Positions 8,338-15,534 of a stretch of 24,705 nt of DNA are shown here, piece after piece (position 1 is the stretch's first letter; each line of letters starts with the position of its first letter). The position numbers and the translations under genes were made by a program. This DNA is from Deinococcus hopiensis KR-140. Its GTDB lineage: Bacteria > Deinococcota > Deinococci > Deinococcales > Deinococcaceae. A model generated the notes under the pieces. The model was given only the letters and a program-made list of their open reading frames with translations. It was not told where the DNA came from and did no database searches. Location: positions 1 through 24,705 of the forward strand of contig CALPYF020000054.1 in the NCBI GenBank assembly GCA_943327755.2, given 5' to 3'.

Positions 8338-10656
8338 ATGACCGACGGCGCCCTCCCGACCCACCCACCGGTGCCGCCTCCGTCCTCCCAGATCGTGCCA
8401 GAAGCCCTGCTCACCTTCGTGCGCTTCACGGAGGCCGCCAGTCACGCGAGTGACGTCGCCTCGCTGGCCGACATCGCGCTCACCACCCTGCAGGACGTGC
8501 TGCCCGGCAGCAGCGGCGTGCTGTACACCCGCACCGACGCCCGCTGGCATCCGCTGCGCTGGACGGCCGACCTCACGCCGGACCGCCTCGCCCTGATCGG
8601 GCAGGGACTGCCGCTCGGGACGCCCCTGCTGACCCGGCTGCAGCAGGCCAGCGAGGCGGTCTTCGTGAACGGCGGGTGCGCGTCCCTGCCGGCCGACGTC
8701 CAGGCCGCCTTTCCGGCCGTCGCGGCGTATCCGGTGCATCAGGAGGGTGAACTCTGCGCGGTCCTGGCCGTGGCGCTGCGGGACGCGTCCCGCTGGACGC
8801 CCACGCAGGAGGCGCTGATCCGCGCCCTCGGCCGCAGCTTCGCGCTGCTGTACGGGCGCGTCACGGCCGCCGAGGAGCTGCGCCGGCAGCGCACCCTGGC
8901 CGAAGGCCGGGAGCACATCCTGAACGTGCTCGCCCGGCTCACGGCGGATTTCACGGCGGCCCCCGACGACTGCGCCCTGATCGAACAGGTGCAGACCGAG
9001 GTCCTGCGCCTGCTGCCCGCCGGCCACGCCGCCTACTGGGAGCCGGACGGCGCCCGCTGGCAGCTGCGCGTGCATGTCAACGACGTCGGCCACGCCGAAC
9101 TGATGGCCCTGATGCGGGCCGGCATGCCGCAGGGCGAGACCCCCACCCTGGACGTGCCCTGGACCACGGGCCGTCCCCTCTACCAGAGTGCGTACCCCGC
9201 AGGCCGCGACGTGGCGGCTGACATGACCAGGCACATCCACGCGATCGCCGCCCTGCCGGTCGGTCAGGGCAGCGCCCGCCGGGGCGTCATCAACTTCACG
9301 ACCTTCGCCCCGCACGACTGGAGCAAGGTCGATCAGGCGCTGCTCGAAACGCTGGCCCAGGGCCTGGGCCTCGCCCTGGAACGCGGATCCCACCTGCGGC
9401 AACTCGACGAGGAGCGGGCCAGCCTGGCCGCGTTCGCGGCCTTCACCGAGGCGGTCGGGACCGAGCGCGACCACCTCCGGCTGGCGCGCCAGGCCGTCCA
9501 CCTGCTGACCACCACCCTGCCCGGCCTGAGCGGGACGTTCTACACCCGCAGCGCCGAGCAGTGGGTGGCGCAGGTCTGGTCGGACGACATCGACCCGGAG
9601 GTGCTGGCCCAGCTCCGGGCCGGGGTTTCCGTTCTGGCGCCCGATTTCGCGCGCGCCGCGCAGTCGGGTCAGGTCGTCTTCGCCGACGACTGGGACGCGG
9701 CCGGCAACGACCTGCCCGAGGCCGGGATGTACCAGACCGCCGCGTTCATTCCCCTGGTGATCGAGGGGAACACGCAGCAGCTCCTGGCCGCCGGGCTGCG
9801 GCACCGACGCACGTTCACCGAGCGGGAACGCGGCGTCATCCGGGCCGTGGCGCAGGGACTGACCCTGGCGCTCGAGCGGTCCACGAGTGTCGCCACGCTG
9901 GCGGCCCGCAGCGCGCAGGTGGAGCGCGCCAACCAGGACCTGGCGGCACTGAACGAGGAACTCGAGGCGTTCACCTACAGCGCCTCGCATGACCTGCGCA
10001 CGCCCGTGAGGCACATCCAGGGCTTCGTGGACGTGGCCCTGCGGGCCCTGGAACAGGACCAGCCGCAGAAAGCGCAGCAGAAACTGACCGTGGTCAGGGG
10101 CGCGGCCGGGCGCCTGACCACGATGATCGACGCCATGCTCACGCTGTCCCGCCTGGGCCGCCAGCCCCTGCACCGGGCGCCCTGCGCGCTCGGCGCCCTG
10201 GTCAGCCGCGCGCAGCAGGACGCCCAGCAGGCCTTCCCGGCGCAGGCCGTGCAGTGGGACGTGGCCCCCCTGCCGACCGTCTGGGGCGACCCGGCCCTCC
10301 TGCTGCAGGCCCTGACGCACCTGCTGTCGAACGCCGTGAAATTCAGCCAGGGCGACGGGCCCGCCCGGATCCGCGTGTGGGCCGAGGCGCAGCCCGGACA
10401 GGTGTGCGTGTCCGTTCAGGATCAGGGCGTGGGGTTCGACATGGCGTACGCCGGGCGGCTCTTCGGGGCGTTTCAGCGGCTCCACCCCCAGCCGGACTTT
10501 GCGGGGACGGGGGTCGGGCTGGCCGCGGCCCGGCGCATCGTCATGCGGCACGGCGGCCGCATCTGGGCGCAGGGGACGCCCGGGCACGGCGCGACCTTCT
10601 CCTTCACCCTGCCGCTGGCCGACTCGGCGTCAGAGCTCGGGTCGGCAGCGCATTGA
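8338..10656 (+). CDS. Soluble sensor histidine kinase with three GAF domains
   Basis: A 772-residue cytoplasmic kinase of the bacteriophytochrome-like HisKA type. Three GAF-like regions occupy roughly residues 20-165, 190-345 and 360-515. A short coiled-coil (about 515-540) leads to the H-box SHDLRTP with phospho-acceptor His551. The ATP-binding domain shows the N-box (HLLSNAVKFS, Asn665), G1 (DQGVGFD, Asp695), an F-box (LFGAFQRLH) and G2 (GTGVGLA). No chromophore Cys context or membrane segment is evident, so the signal is unknown. An upstream GTG-type start at 8206 would add 44 arginine- and proline-rich residues that look non-coding; the ATG at 8338 with TATATT 7 nt upstream is preferred. 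No response regulator gene is adjacent, so this is an orphan kinase, perhaps feeding the neighbouring c-di-GMP proteins by an unlinked regulator. Confidence 0.92.
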   Translation: MTDGALPTHPPVPPPSSQIVPEALLTFVRFTEAASHASDVASLADIALTTLQDVLPGSSGVLYTRTDARWHPLRWTADLTPDRLALIGQGLPLGTPLLTRLQQASEAVFVNGGCASLPADVQAAFPAVAAYPVHQEGELCAVLAVALRDASRWTPTQEALIRALGRSFALLYGRVTAAEELRRQRTLAEGREHILNVLARLTADFTAAPDDCALIEQVQTEVLRLLPAGHAAYWEPDGARWQLRVHVNDVGHAELMALMRAGMPQGETPTLDVPWTTGRPLYQSAYPAGRDVAADMTRHIHAIAALPVGQGSARRGVINFTTFAPHDWSKVDQALLETLAQGLGLALERGSHLRQLDEERASLAAFAAFTEAVGTERDHLRLARQAVHLLTTTLPGLSGTFYTRSAEQWVAQVWSDDIDPEVLAQLRAGVSVLAPDFARAAQSGQVVFADDWDAAGNDLPEAGMYQTAAFIPLVIEGNTQQLLAAGLRHRRTFTERERGVIRAVAQGLTLALERSTSVATLAARSAQVERANQDLAALNEELEAFTYSASHDLRTPVRHIQGFVDVALRALEQDQPQKAQQKLTVVRGAAGRLTTMIDAMLTLSRLGRQPLHRAPCALGALVSRAQQDAQQAFPAQAVQWDVAPLPTVWGDPALLLQALTHLLSNAVKFSQGDGPARIRVWAEAQPGQVCVSVQDQGVGFDMAYAGRLFGAFQRLHPQPDFAGTGVGLAAARRIVMRHGGRIWAQGTPGHGATFSFTLPLADSASELGSAAH

Positions 10657-10726
10657 CTGGCGTGACGGCGAGGATGGCTGCCCCGCGCGGGTGGGCACCG
10701 TCAAGGATTTGTGAGAGAGGAGGCGC

Positions 10727-10732
10727 TAGCGT
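10727..10732 (+). promoter_or_regulatory. Putative -10 box (TAGCGT) of a leaderless transcript
   Basis: TAGCGT (TANNNT) lies 6 nt before the ATG at 10739, and the TAG is also the last in-frame stop, so the ATG is the only normal start. A GGAGG at 10719-10723 is 15 nt away, too far to serve this ATG. It could instead serve a five-codon GTG mini-ORF (10731-10748) in another frame. Confidence 0.5.
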
Positions 10733-10738
10733 GCCACC

Positions 10739-11785
10739 ATGCAGCTAGGGCCCTGGCGTTCGCCGGATGGAGGCAGCACTGAGCGCCGCACGCGGACGCG
10801 GTTCAGCCTCCTGATCCTCGGCGTGACCCTGGCGCAGGTCGTCATGGCCTTCAGAGCCGTCCAGCAGGGACTGCCCGGACTGGAGGTGCAGACGCTGACC
10901 GGGGCCGCGTTCACGCTGATCCTGGCGCTGGTCCTGGTGTGCACCCGCGCCCCCTGGCCCCTGGTTCAGGGCGCCGGCCTGACGGCCGGGTACACGTGGC
11001 TGATGACGTCCATGATCCTGGTCGGGCGCGGCGAGGTGGAGCCGCCCACAGTCTTTATCGGCTCCCTGGTCATGGCGACCTTCGCGTTCATGTGGCTGCC
11101 GCCCACCACCGCGGTCCTGCTGGCCGCGCTCGGCTACGCGGCGCTGTGGCTGCCGGTCATGGGCCCGCCGGACGTCCCGGCCCTGCTGGCCCTCGCGGTG
11201 GTGACCAGTCAGCTGTGGTACCTCAGCGCGCATGGCCGGACCGTGCAGCAGGAGCGCATTCGCAGCGACCTGCTGGCGCAGATGGCGTTCACGGATCCCC
11301 TGACGGGCCTGCTGAACCGGCGGTCGACGGCTGAGCGGCTGGAGGCCCTGATGACGACCACGGGGGCCGGGGCGGAGGGCGTGGCCCTGGTGCTGCTGGA
11401 CATCGACCATTTCAAACGCATCAACGATCAGCTGGGACACCTGCGCGGGGACGAGGTGCTCGTCGCGGTGGCCGGCAGTCTGGTGGGAGACGGGAACGAG
11501 GTGCTGGTGGCGTCGCGGTGGGGTGGGGAGGAGTTTCTGGTGGTGTGCGCGGCGCCGTCGAGAGCAGCGGCGGTGCGCGCGGCCGAGGAGCTGCTGGCGC
11601 GGGTGCGTGCCCTGACGCTGCCGGGATTTCCCCGGGTGACGGTGAGTGGTGGACTGGCGACGTTCGACGAGGCCCTGACGGTTGCGCAGCTGCTGGCGCT
11701 GGCAGACGCGCGGATGTACCTCGCCAAGGACCGGGGCCGCGACCAGCTGGTCAGTGAGGACACGTCCGTCGGGCGCAGCGCGTAG
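10739..11785 (+). CDS. Polytopic membrane diguanylate cyclase (GGEEF)
   Basis: A 348-residue protein with about six hydrophobic segments in residues 20-165 and a C-terminal GGDEF domain (about 180-335), predicted to make cyclic-di-GMP at the inner membrane face. The catalytic loop is GGEEF (262-266), the metal-binding LLDIDHFKRIND is intact, and ARMYLAKDRGRDQ is the usual C-terminal motif. No RxxD site lies five residues before GGEEF, so classical product inhibition is not expected. The N-terminal membrane part is a sensor of unknown ligand; I do not recognise a specific MASE family. It is 82 bp downstream of the histidine kinase in the same direction but has its own likely -10 box, so it may be transcribed separately. 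Confidence 0.9.
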   Translation: MQLGPWRSPDGGSTERRTRTRFSLLILGVTLAQVVMAFRAVQQGLPGLEVQTLTGAAFTLILALVLVCTRAPWPLVQGAGLTAGYTWLMTSMILVGRGEVEPPTVFIGSLVMATFAFMWLPPTTAVLLAALGYAALWLPVMGPPDVPALLALAVVTSQLWYLSAHGRTVQQERIRSDLLAQMAFTDPLTGLLNRRSTAERLEALMTTTGAGAEGVALVLLDIDHFKRINDQLGHLRGDEVLVAVAGSLVGDGNEVLVASRWGGEEFLVVCAAPSRAAAVRAAEELLARVRALTLPGFPRVTVSGGLATFDEALTVAQLLALADARMYLAKDRGRDQLVSEDTSVGRSA

Positions 11786-11815
11786 CGTTGGCGGCGCTCA
11801 GCCTTCAAGAAGACC

Positions 11816-11833
11816 GGGCCGAGTCCCCGGCCC
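11816..11833. terminator. Hairpin after the membrane GGEEF gene
   Basis: GGGCCG (11816-11821) pairs with CGGCCC (11828-11833) around a 6-nt loop, 31 nt after the stop at 11785. A second stem, CCCGGGC/GCCCGGG, lies at 11886-11920. There is no T-tract. They occupy a convergent intergenic region. Confidence 0.35.
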
Positions 11834-11949
11834 CCGGTGGACGGGTGACCGGGCGAAACGGGAACGGGCGCCTGGTCGTCAGACACCCGGGCTCAGACCC
11901 CGCGTCACCGGATGCCCGGGAGGCAGGGCTGGGTCGGCCCGCCCCTAGA

Positions 11950-11969
11950 CAGGGCGGACGCCTGCCCTG
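11950..11969. terminator. Hairpin just after the minus-strand dehydrogenase operon
   Basis: CAGGGC (11950-11955) pairs with GCCCTG (11964-11969) with an 8-nt loop, starting 8 nt past the operon's last stop at 11978. It is a candidate terminator for the minus strand. A T-tract is lacking. Confidence 0.35.
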
Positions 11970-11977
11970 GACTCCCC

Positions 11978-12676
11978 TCAGCGGTACCGGGCCAGGTCAC
12001 CGGTGACGCGGTACGCCTTGCCCTGACTGTCCTGGAAGGCCAGGGTGAACTGGCCCGTGGTGGGCAGGTTCGCCCCGCGGAAGGCGTACGTGACGACGCC
12101 CAGGTTCCGGAAGGTGGCGCGCCCGCTGGGCAGGGTGAAGTTGTCCACGTAGGGCCCGTCGATGACGGGCGTGGCCGTGAAGGTGCGGGTCCCGACCTGC
12201 AAGGTGGCGGGCCGGAAGAAGTCGAGGTAGCTGCGCTCGCGCTGAGTGGGGGGCGTGACGGGGGTGGTGCGGTAGGCCAGCTGCCACTGCTCGCCCTCCT
12301 CATCCACGGCGAAGGGGCTGTGGGTGTAGACGCGGAAACTCAGGGTGTTCGCCACCTGCCGGGCCAGCGCGGTGGCCTGAGCGGCGCTGAGCGGCTGGGC
12401 TTCCAGGTGGGACAGGTACGCCTCGTACTGCACCTTCTCGAACGGGGTGCTGAGGACCACGCCGTCCACCTCGGGGGAGTCGGGGCGCAGGATCACGTCG
12501 GCGTTGAACTGCCGCAGCAGGTACGTGCCGAGCTGGTACCCGGCGTCGGTGACGTTCATGGCGGCGCCGGCCGCCCGGGCCTGCTCGACCTGCGCCGCGC
12601 TCAGGGTGAGGGTCACGGCCGCCGGCGTGCTCCACGCGCCCAGCAGGATCAGGCTGGCAAGGGCGAGCCGGTTCAT
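11978..12676 (-). CDS. Secreted protein of unknown function, last gene of the PQQ-dehydrogenase operon
   Basis: A 232-residue protein I do not recognise. Residues 1-19 form a signal peptide (MNRLALASLILLGAWSTPAA) without a lipobox, so it should be released into the periplasm or outside. The mature part has mixed alpha/beta composition, no cysteine pairs, and no heme or metal motif. An early segment (LSAAQVEQARAAGAAM) and the middle (LSAAQATALARQVANTLSFRVYTHSPF) look helical; the C-terminal third, including GPYVDNFTLPSG and GQFTLAFQDSQGKAYR, looks like beta strands. Its ATG overlaps the dehydrogenase stop as ATGA, implying translational coupling and a shared role. By position it may be an assembly, anchoring or substrate-binding partner, but that is inference only. 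A much longer open frame extends upstream through the dehydrogenase gene and is a shadow. Confidence 0.8.
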   Translation of the reverse strand: MNRLALASLILLGAWSTPAAVTLTLSAAQVEQARAAGAAMNVTDAGYQLGTYLLRQFNADVILRPDSPEVDGVVLSTPFEKVQYEAYLSHLEAQPLSAAQATALARQVANTLSFRVYTHSPFAVDEEGEQWQLAYRTTPVTPPTQRERSYLDFFRPATLQVGTRTFTATPVIDGPYVDNFTLPSGRATFRNLGVVTYAFRGANLPTTGQFTLAFQDSQGKAYRVTGDLARYR

Positions 12677-14256
12677 CTGAGGGTGTAGATCGCGACGCGG
12701 CCCGTGACGTTCTTGCCGCTGACGGCGCCCTTGGAGGTGTTCCCGGCAATCACCGCGAAGTACTGCTGTCCGCCGACCGTGTACGTCGAGACGCCGCCGC
12801 CGATGAGGGCGCCGTCGATGTTGTCCTTGAACAGCACCTTCCCGCTGCGGGAGTCCAGGGCGAAGAAGGTGCCGTCCATGGCGCCGCCCAGCGTGAGGTT
12901 CCCGCCGGTGGTCGTGACGCCGCCGACGATGCGGACGCCCGGGGTGCTGTAGCGCCAGCGTTCCTGTCCGGTGGCCGCGTCGAAGGCCACGGCGTTGCCG
13001 ATGGCCTTGCCCGCCGGGTCGAGCTGCATGGAGCCGCCGAAGAACAGCTGGCCCTTGATCAGGCGCACCTCGCCGAGCTTCACGACGCCGCACCAGTCGA
13101 CGGTGGGGACGACCAGGGTGTTGTTCAGCTGGTCGAAGGACGGCCCGGACCACTGCGTGCCCGCCGAGTAGTTCGGGCAGATGTTCAGGCCCGCGCGGGT
13201 GGTGGGTTTCTCCTGGTTGGTGACCTTGATGGTCGCCTGCTTGAACACCTGGTTCTTGGCGGTCTCGTTGTAACTGAACAGCCACCCGGCCTTCGTGGCG
13301 ACCGCCATGCGCTTCTGGCCGTTCACGTCGTACAGGACGGGCGCGGCGGCCGTGTCGTAGTCCTTGTCGTCGTTGCGGATCTGCTGGTAGTGATGGTCGT
13401 ACGCGCCGGTCTCGGCGTTCAGGGCCACGACGCTGTTCGTGAAGAGGTTGTCGCCGGGGCGGTACTGCGCGGCGAAGTCCGGGGCGGGGTTGCCGACCGA
13501 GACGTACAGCAGGCCGGTGGCCGCGTCGATGGTGTAGCTCGTCCAGGTGCTGCCGCCGCCCGTGGCGGTCGAGTCGGCCTTCTGCCAGGTGTTCGCGCCG
13601 TACTGCGAACCGGTCGGGATCAGGTCGAACGTCCAGGCTTTCTTGCCGGTCTTCGCGTCGAAGGCGTACATGTGCGCCTTGATGCCCCAGTCGGCGCCGG
13701 CCTCCCCGATGTAGACCCTGCCGTTGTAGACGACGGGGGCGGCCGACAGGAAGTACCCCACGCTGGAGTCCGCGACCTTCGTGTCCCACAGGGGCTTGCC
13801 GGTCCCGGCGTCCAGGGCGATCAGGTGCGCGTCGGGCGTGCCGCGGTAGATCACGCCGTCGGCGATGGCCACGCCGCGGTTGGTGGTCAGGACGGACGTG
13901 CCCGCCGGCTTGTACTTGTGCACCCACAGAGGCTTGCAGGTGGCGGCGTCGATGGCGAACGTGCGGTACATCTGCGTGAAGAACAGCACGCCCTTGTACA
14001 TCTGCGGGGTGGCCTGGAAGCCGCCGTCGTCCTTGGTGTCGAAGGTGCACACGCGGCGCAGGCCGCTGACGTTGTCCGCGTTGACCTGATCCAGCGGGGA
14101 GTACCGCTGGCCCATGTAGCCCTTGTTGTACATCAGCCAGGAATCGGTGGCCTGGTCGGCGGTGTTCAGTTCCTCCTGGCTGGGTCCAGAGACGGCCAGG
14201 GCCGGGGAGAGCAGAGCGGAGAGCAGGAGACTCGCGGCGCACAGATGTTGCTTCAT
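12673..14256 (-). CDS. Secreted PQQ-dependent (quinoprotein) dehydrogenase
   Basis: A 527-residue periplasmic beta-propeller enzyme that oxidises an alcohol, aldehyde or similar substrate using pyrroloquinoline quinone and hands electrons to a cytochrome c. A signal peptide covers residues 1-21 (ALA then VS). Repeated propeller motifs are visible: ALDAGTGKPLWDTKV, AFDAKTGKKAWTFD, VALNAETGAYDHH, AFDAATGQERWRYS, ALDSRSGKVLF. DYD (299-301) followed by TAAAPVL matches the family segment holding the catalytic Asp (Asp301). The adjacent double-Cys ring typical of methanol and ethanol dehydrogenases is not seen, and there is no fused C-terminal heme domain; the cytochrome is a separate gene 95 nt upstream. 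The ATG at 14256 follows GGAGG by 5 nt; a start at 14313 would add residues before the signal peptide. The substrate cannot be told. No PQQ biosynthesis gene is in the window. Confidence 0.9.
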   Translation of the reverse strand: MKQHLCAASLLLSALLSPALAVSGPSQEELNTADQATDSWLMYNKGYMGQRYSPLDQVNADNVSGLRRVCTFDTKDDGGFQATPQMYKGVLFFTQMYRTFAIDAATCKPLWVHKYKPAGTSVLTTNRGVAIADGVIYRGTPDAHLIALDAGTGKPLWDTKVADSSVGYFLSAAPVVYNGRVYIGEAGADWGIKAHMYAFDAKTGKKAWTFDLIPTGSQYGANTWQKADSTATGGGSTWTSYTIDAATGLLYVSVGNPAPDFAAQYRPGDNLFTNSVVALNAETGAYDHHYQQIRNDDKDYDTAAAPVLYDVNGQKRMAVATKAGWLFSYNETAKNQVFKQATIKVTNQEKPTTRAGLNICPNYSAGTQWSGPSFDQLNNTLVVPTVDWCGVVKLGEVRLIKGQLFFGGSMQLDPAGKAIGNAVAFDAATGQERWRYSTPGVRIVGGVTTTGGNLTLGGAMDGTFFALDSRSGKVLFKDNIDGALIGGGVSTYTVGGQQYFAVIAGNTSKGAVSGKNVTGRVAIYTLR

Positions 14257-14272
14257 GGTTCCCTCCGGGGGG

Positions 14273-14325
14273 ACGGCAGTCGTGCCGTGAGACAGGACAG
14301 CCCTGCCGGTCACGGACGTGACCGG
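14273..14325. promoter_or_regulatory. Two perfect hairpins between cytochrome c and dehydrogenase genes
   Basis: ACGGCA/TGCCGT (14273-14288, 4-nt loop) and CCGGTCAC/GTGACCGG (14306-14325, 8-bp stem, GGAC loop) fill most of the 95-nt gap inside the operon. They could slow RNA decay, attenuate read-through or set the ratio of the two proteins. The 8-bp element could also be a DNA operator. Confidence 0.5.
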
Positions 14326-14351
14326 ATGCGGGCGCAGGCAGAGCCCTGGCT

Positions 14352-14738
14352 TTACTTCTTGAAGGTGCCGGTCTTCAGGGCGCCGGCGGTCAGGGGTTTG
14401 GCGCCGGGCTTGAAGCCGTTTTTCTGGAGGACGTACGCCACGAGGTTCAGGTACTCGGCGGGTTTGAGGCTGCCGGGTTTGGTCTGCGGCATGGTGCTGG
14501 TCATGATGAAATGGAAGTCGTCAAGCGAGTTGGCCGCCCATTTCTTCAGGAATTCAGGGCCGGCCAGTTTGGGCGCGCCGCCGTTGTTCAGGGCGGCGCC
14601 GTGGCAGGCGGCGCACTGCGCCTTGTAGACTTTCGCGCCCGCGTCCGCCTGCGCCTTGGTGAAGGCGGGGGGCGCGGCGAGGGCGGCACTGGCCGCCAGG
14701 CTAATCAGGAGGGCAACGGACTGGGCTGGACGGGGCAT
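14352..14738 (-). CDS. Secreted class I cytochrome c (single heme)
   Basis: A 128-residue periplasmic electron carrier, the likely acceptor for the quinoprotein dehydrogenase encoded next in the operon. A signal peptide covers about residues 1-22 (ASAALAA then PP). One CxxCH heme site is present, CAACH (Cys42, Cys45, His46). Met83 in STMPQT is the probable second axial ligand, and the helix PAEYLNLVAYVLQKNG is the usual C-terminal class I helix. The ATG at 14738 has AAGGAG 5 nt upstream, a strong site. The start lies inside the 3' end of the TetR gene (38-nt overlap), which ties the two genes into one transcript. Confidence 0.93.
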   Translation of the reverse strand: MPRPAQSVALLISLAASAALAAPPAFTKAQADAGAKVYKAQCAACHGAALNNGGAPKLAGPEFLKKWAANSLDDFHFIMTSTMPQTKPGSLKPAEYLNLVAYVLQKNGFKPGAKPLTAGALKTGTFKK

Positions 14739-15348
14739 CGGGACTCCTTGGGGTCATCAGGGGCAGGATCAGGCGGGTGACCTCCTGAACGGCGTCGTCC
14801 ACGGTGGTCTGCGCTGTGTGCAGCCGCGCCAGGAAGAAGCGTTCCGTCAGGCCCACGTAGGCTTGAGCGAGACTTTCCGCGGGGATGTCGGTGTTGATCA
14901 GGCCGCGCGTCTGCGCGTCCTGGAAGGTGCGGGTGTAGATCTGAATGAACGGTTCGTAGCGGTCCGGATTCTTGTTGTTCTCCTCCAGCACCAGTCGGGT
15001 CAGTTCCGGGTCATCCATCAGCAGGGCGTAGAGGTTGTGCAGACCGGTCTGCAGGCGTTCGCGAAGGGTGCTCGTGCCGGGTTCGGCGAGGATGTGGGCA
15101 GCGGCGTCCCACCAGGTTTCCAGCGTGCCGGTGATGATCGATTCGAAGGCGGCTTCCTTGCTGGGCCAGGTGCGGTAGAACGTGGGTTGCGTGAGCTGCG
15201 CCGCCGCGACGATGGAACTGACCTTGGTGCCGTGCAGACCGTGCCGCGCAAATTCACGAATGGCCGCGGCGCGCAGCCGCTGGGTGTTCAGCAGGTGCCG
15301 TCTGGTCTGTGGGTGGAGAGCAGAGCCTGAGCGCCCGATACTCCTCAA
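14701..15348 (-). CDS. TetR-family transcriptional regulator of the cytochrome/quinoprotein operon (start codon uncertain)
   Basis: A TetR repressor-like protein of about 210-215 residues. The N-terminal HTH is clear: RLRAAAIREFARHGLHGTKV, then SSIVAAAQLTQPTFYRTWPSKEAAF. The rest is a helical ligand-binding domain for an unknown inducer. It heads an operon with the cytochrome c (38-nt overlap) and probably controls it and itself. The start is odd. A near-ideal promoter (TTGAGA, 17 nt, TACCAT at 15374-15402) makes the GTG at 15441 untranscribed, and a strong AAAGGAGG (15349-15356) directly abuts a TTG at 15348. The codon at normal spacing (9 nt) is an ATC at 15337-15339. No ATG, GTG or TTG follows before the HTH. 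I give the TTG; the ATC is the main alternative and would remove three residues. Confidence 0.85.
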   Translation of the reverse strand: MRSIGRSGSALHPQTRRHLLNTQRLRAAAIREFARHGLHGTKVSSIVAAAQLTQPTFYRTWPSKEAAFESIITGTLETWWDAAAHILAEPGTSTLRERLQTGLHNLYALLMDDPELTRLVLEENNKNPDRYEPFIQIYTRTFQDAQTRGLINTDIPAESLAQAYVGLTERFFLARLHTAQTTVDDAVQEVTRLILPLMTPRSPDAPSSPVRCPPD

Positions 15349-15369
15349 CCTCCTTTCAACTGTGTGTAT

Positions 15370-15417
15370 GAGTATGGTAGGAGCGTGTAGATGTACTCTC
15401 AAGTCCGGTTTGAGTAC
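15370..15417. promoter_or_regulatory. Candidate TetR operator: repeated GAGTA/TACTC elements over the promoter
   Basis: GAGTA (15370-15374), GTACTC (15393-15398) and GAGTAC (15412-15417) alternate in orientation and cover the -10 and -35 boxes. The last two form a perfect 6-bp inverted repeat with a 13-nt spacer, extended by CAA/TTG. This arrangement fits autorepression by the TetR protein. Confidence 0.5.
15374..15402 (-). promoter_or_regulatory. Sigma-70 promoter of the TetR/cytochrome/dehydrogenase operon
   Basis: On the minus strand, TTGAGA (15397-15402) is separated by exactly 17 nt from TACCAT (15374-15379). Initiation would be near 15367, giving an 11-nt stretch before the AAAGGAGG ribosome site at 15349-15356. 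This is among the best promoter matches in the window. Confidence 0.7.
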
Positions 15418-15534
15418 GTTGAGGACACTGGTCCCGACCACTGCGGCGCATTCCGGTCATCCGCCTGGGTACACGGGCCACCGGTTGCTGAAGGAGCTGG
15501 AGCCATGACATGTTCGGGCCCTGGGCAGTGCTGA
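15391..15534 (+). CDS. Possible small ORF (47 aa) divergent from the TetR gene
   Basis: The ATG at 15391 has AGGAG 7 nt upstream and opens 47 codons (MYSQVRFEYVEDTGPDH at the N-terminus, ending GPGQC). A weak TANNNT box (TATGGT, 15373-15378) lies upstream. There are no domains or signal peptide, and the first half is compositionally more protein-like than the second. The sequence overlaps the putative TetR operator. It may be chance. Confidence 0.2.
   Translation: MYSQVRFEYVEDTGPDHCGAFRSSAWVHGPPVAEGAGAMTCSGPGQC

Noticed and set aside
8164..10587. 807-codon open frame antisense to the histidine kinase
   Set aside because: The opposite strand carries every kinase motif in order; this frame has none and is Gly/Arg/Gln-rich.
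10731..10748. Five-codon GTG leader ORF with GGAGG at 7 nt, overlapping the GGEEF gene start
   Set aside because: Too short to support without translation data; the leaderless reading of the ATG at 10739 is simpler.
12674..14242. N-terminal extension of the unknown secreted protein through the dehydrogenase gene
   Set aside because: The upstream part is a shadow of the dehydrogenase; a signal peptide begins precisely at the ATG at 12676, which overlaps the dehydrogenase stop.
13390..14628. 412-codon plus-strand frame across the dehydrogenase and cytochrome genes
   Set aside because: Antisense shadow without motifs; the minus strand has heme and propeller signatures and ribosome sites.
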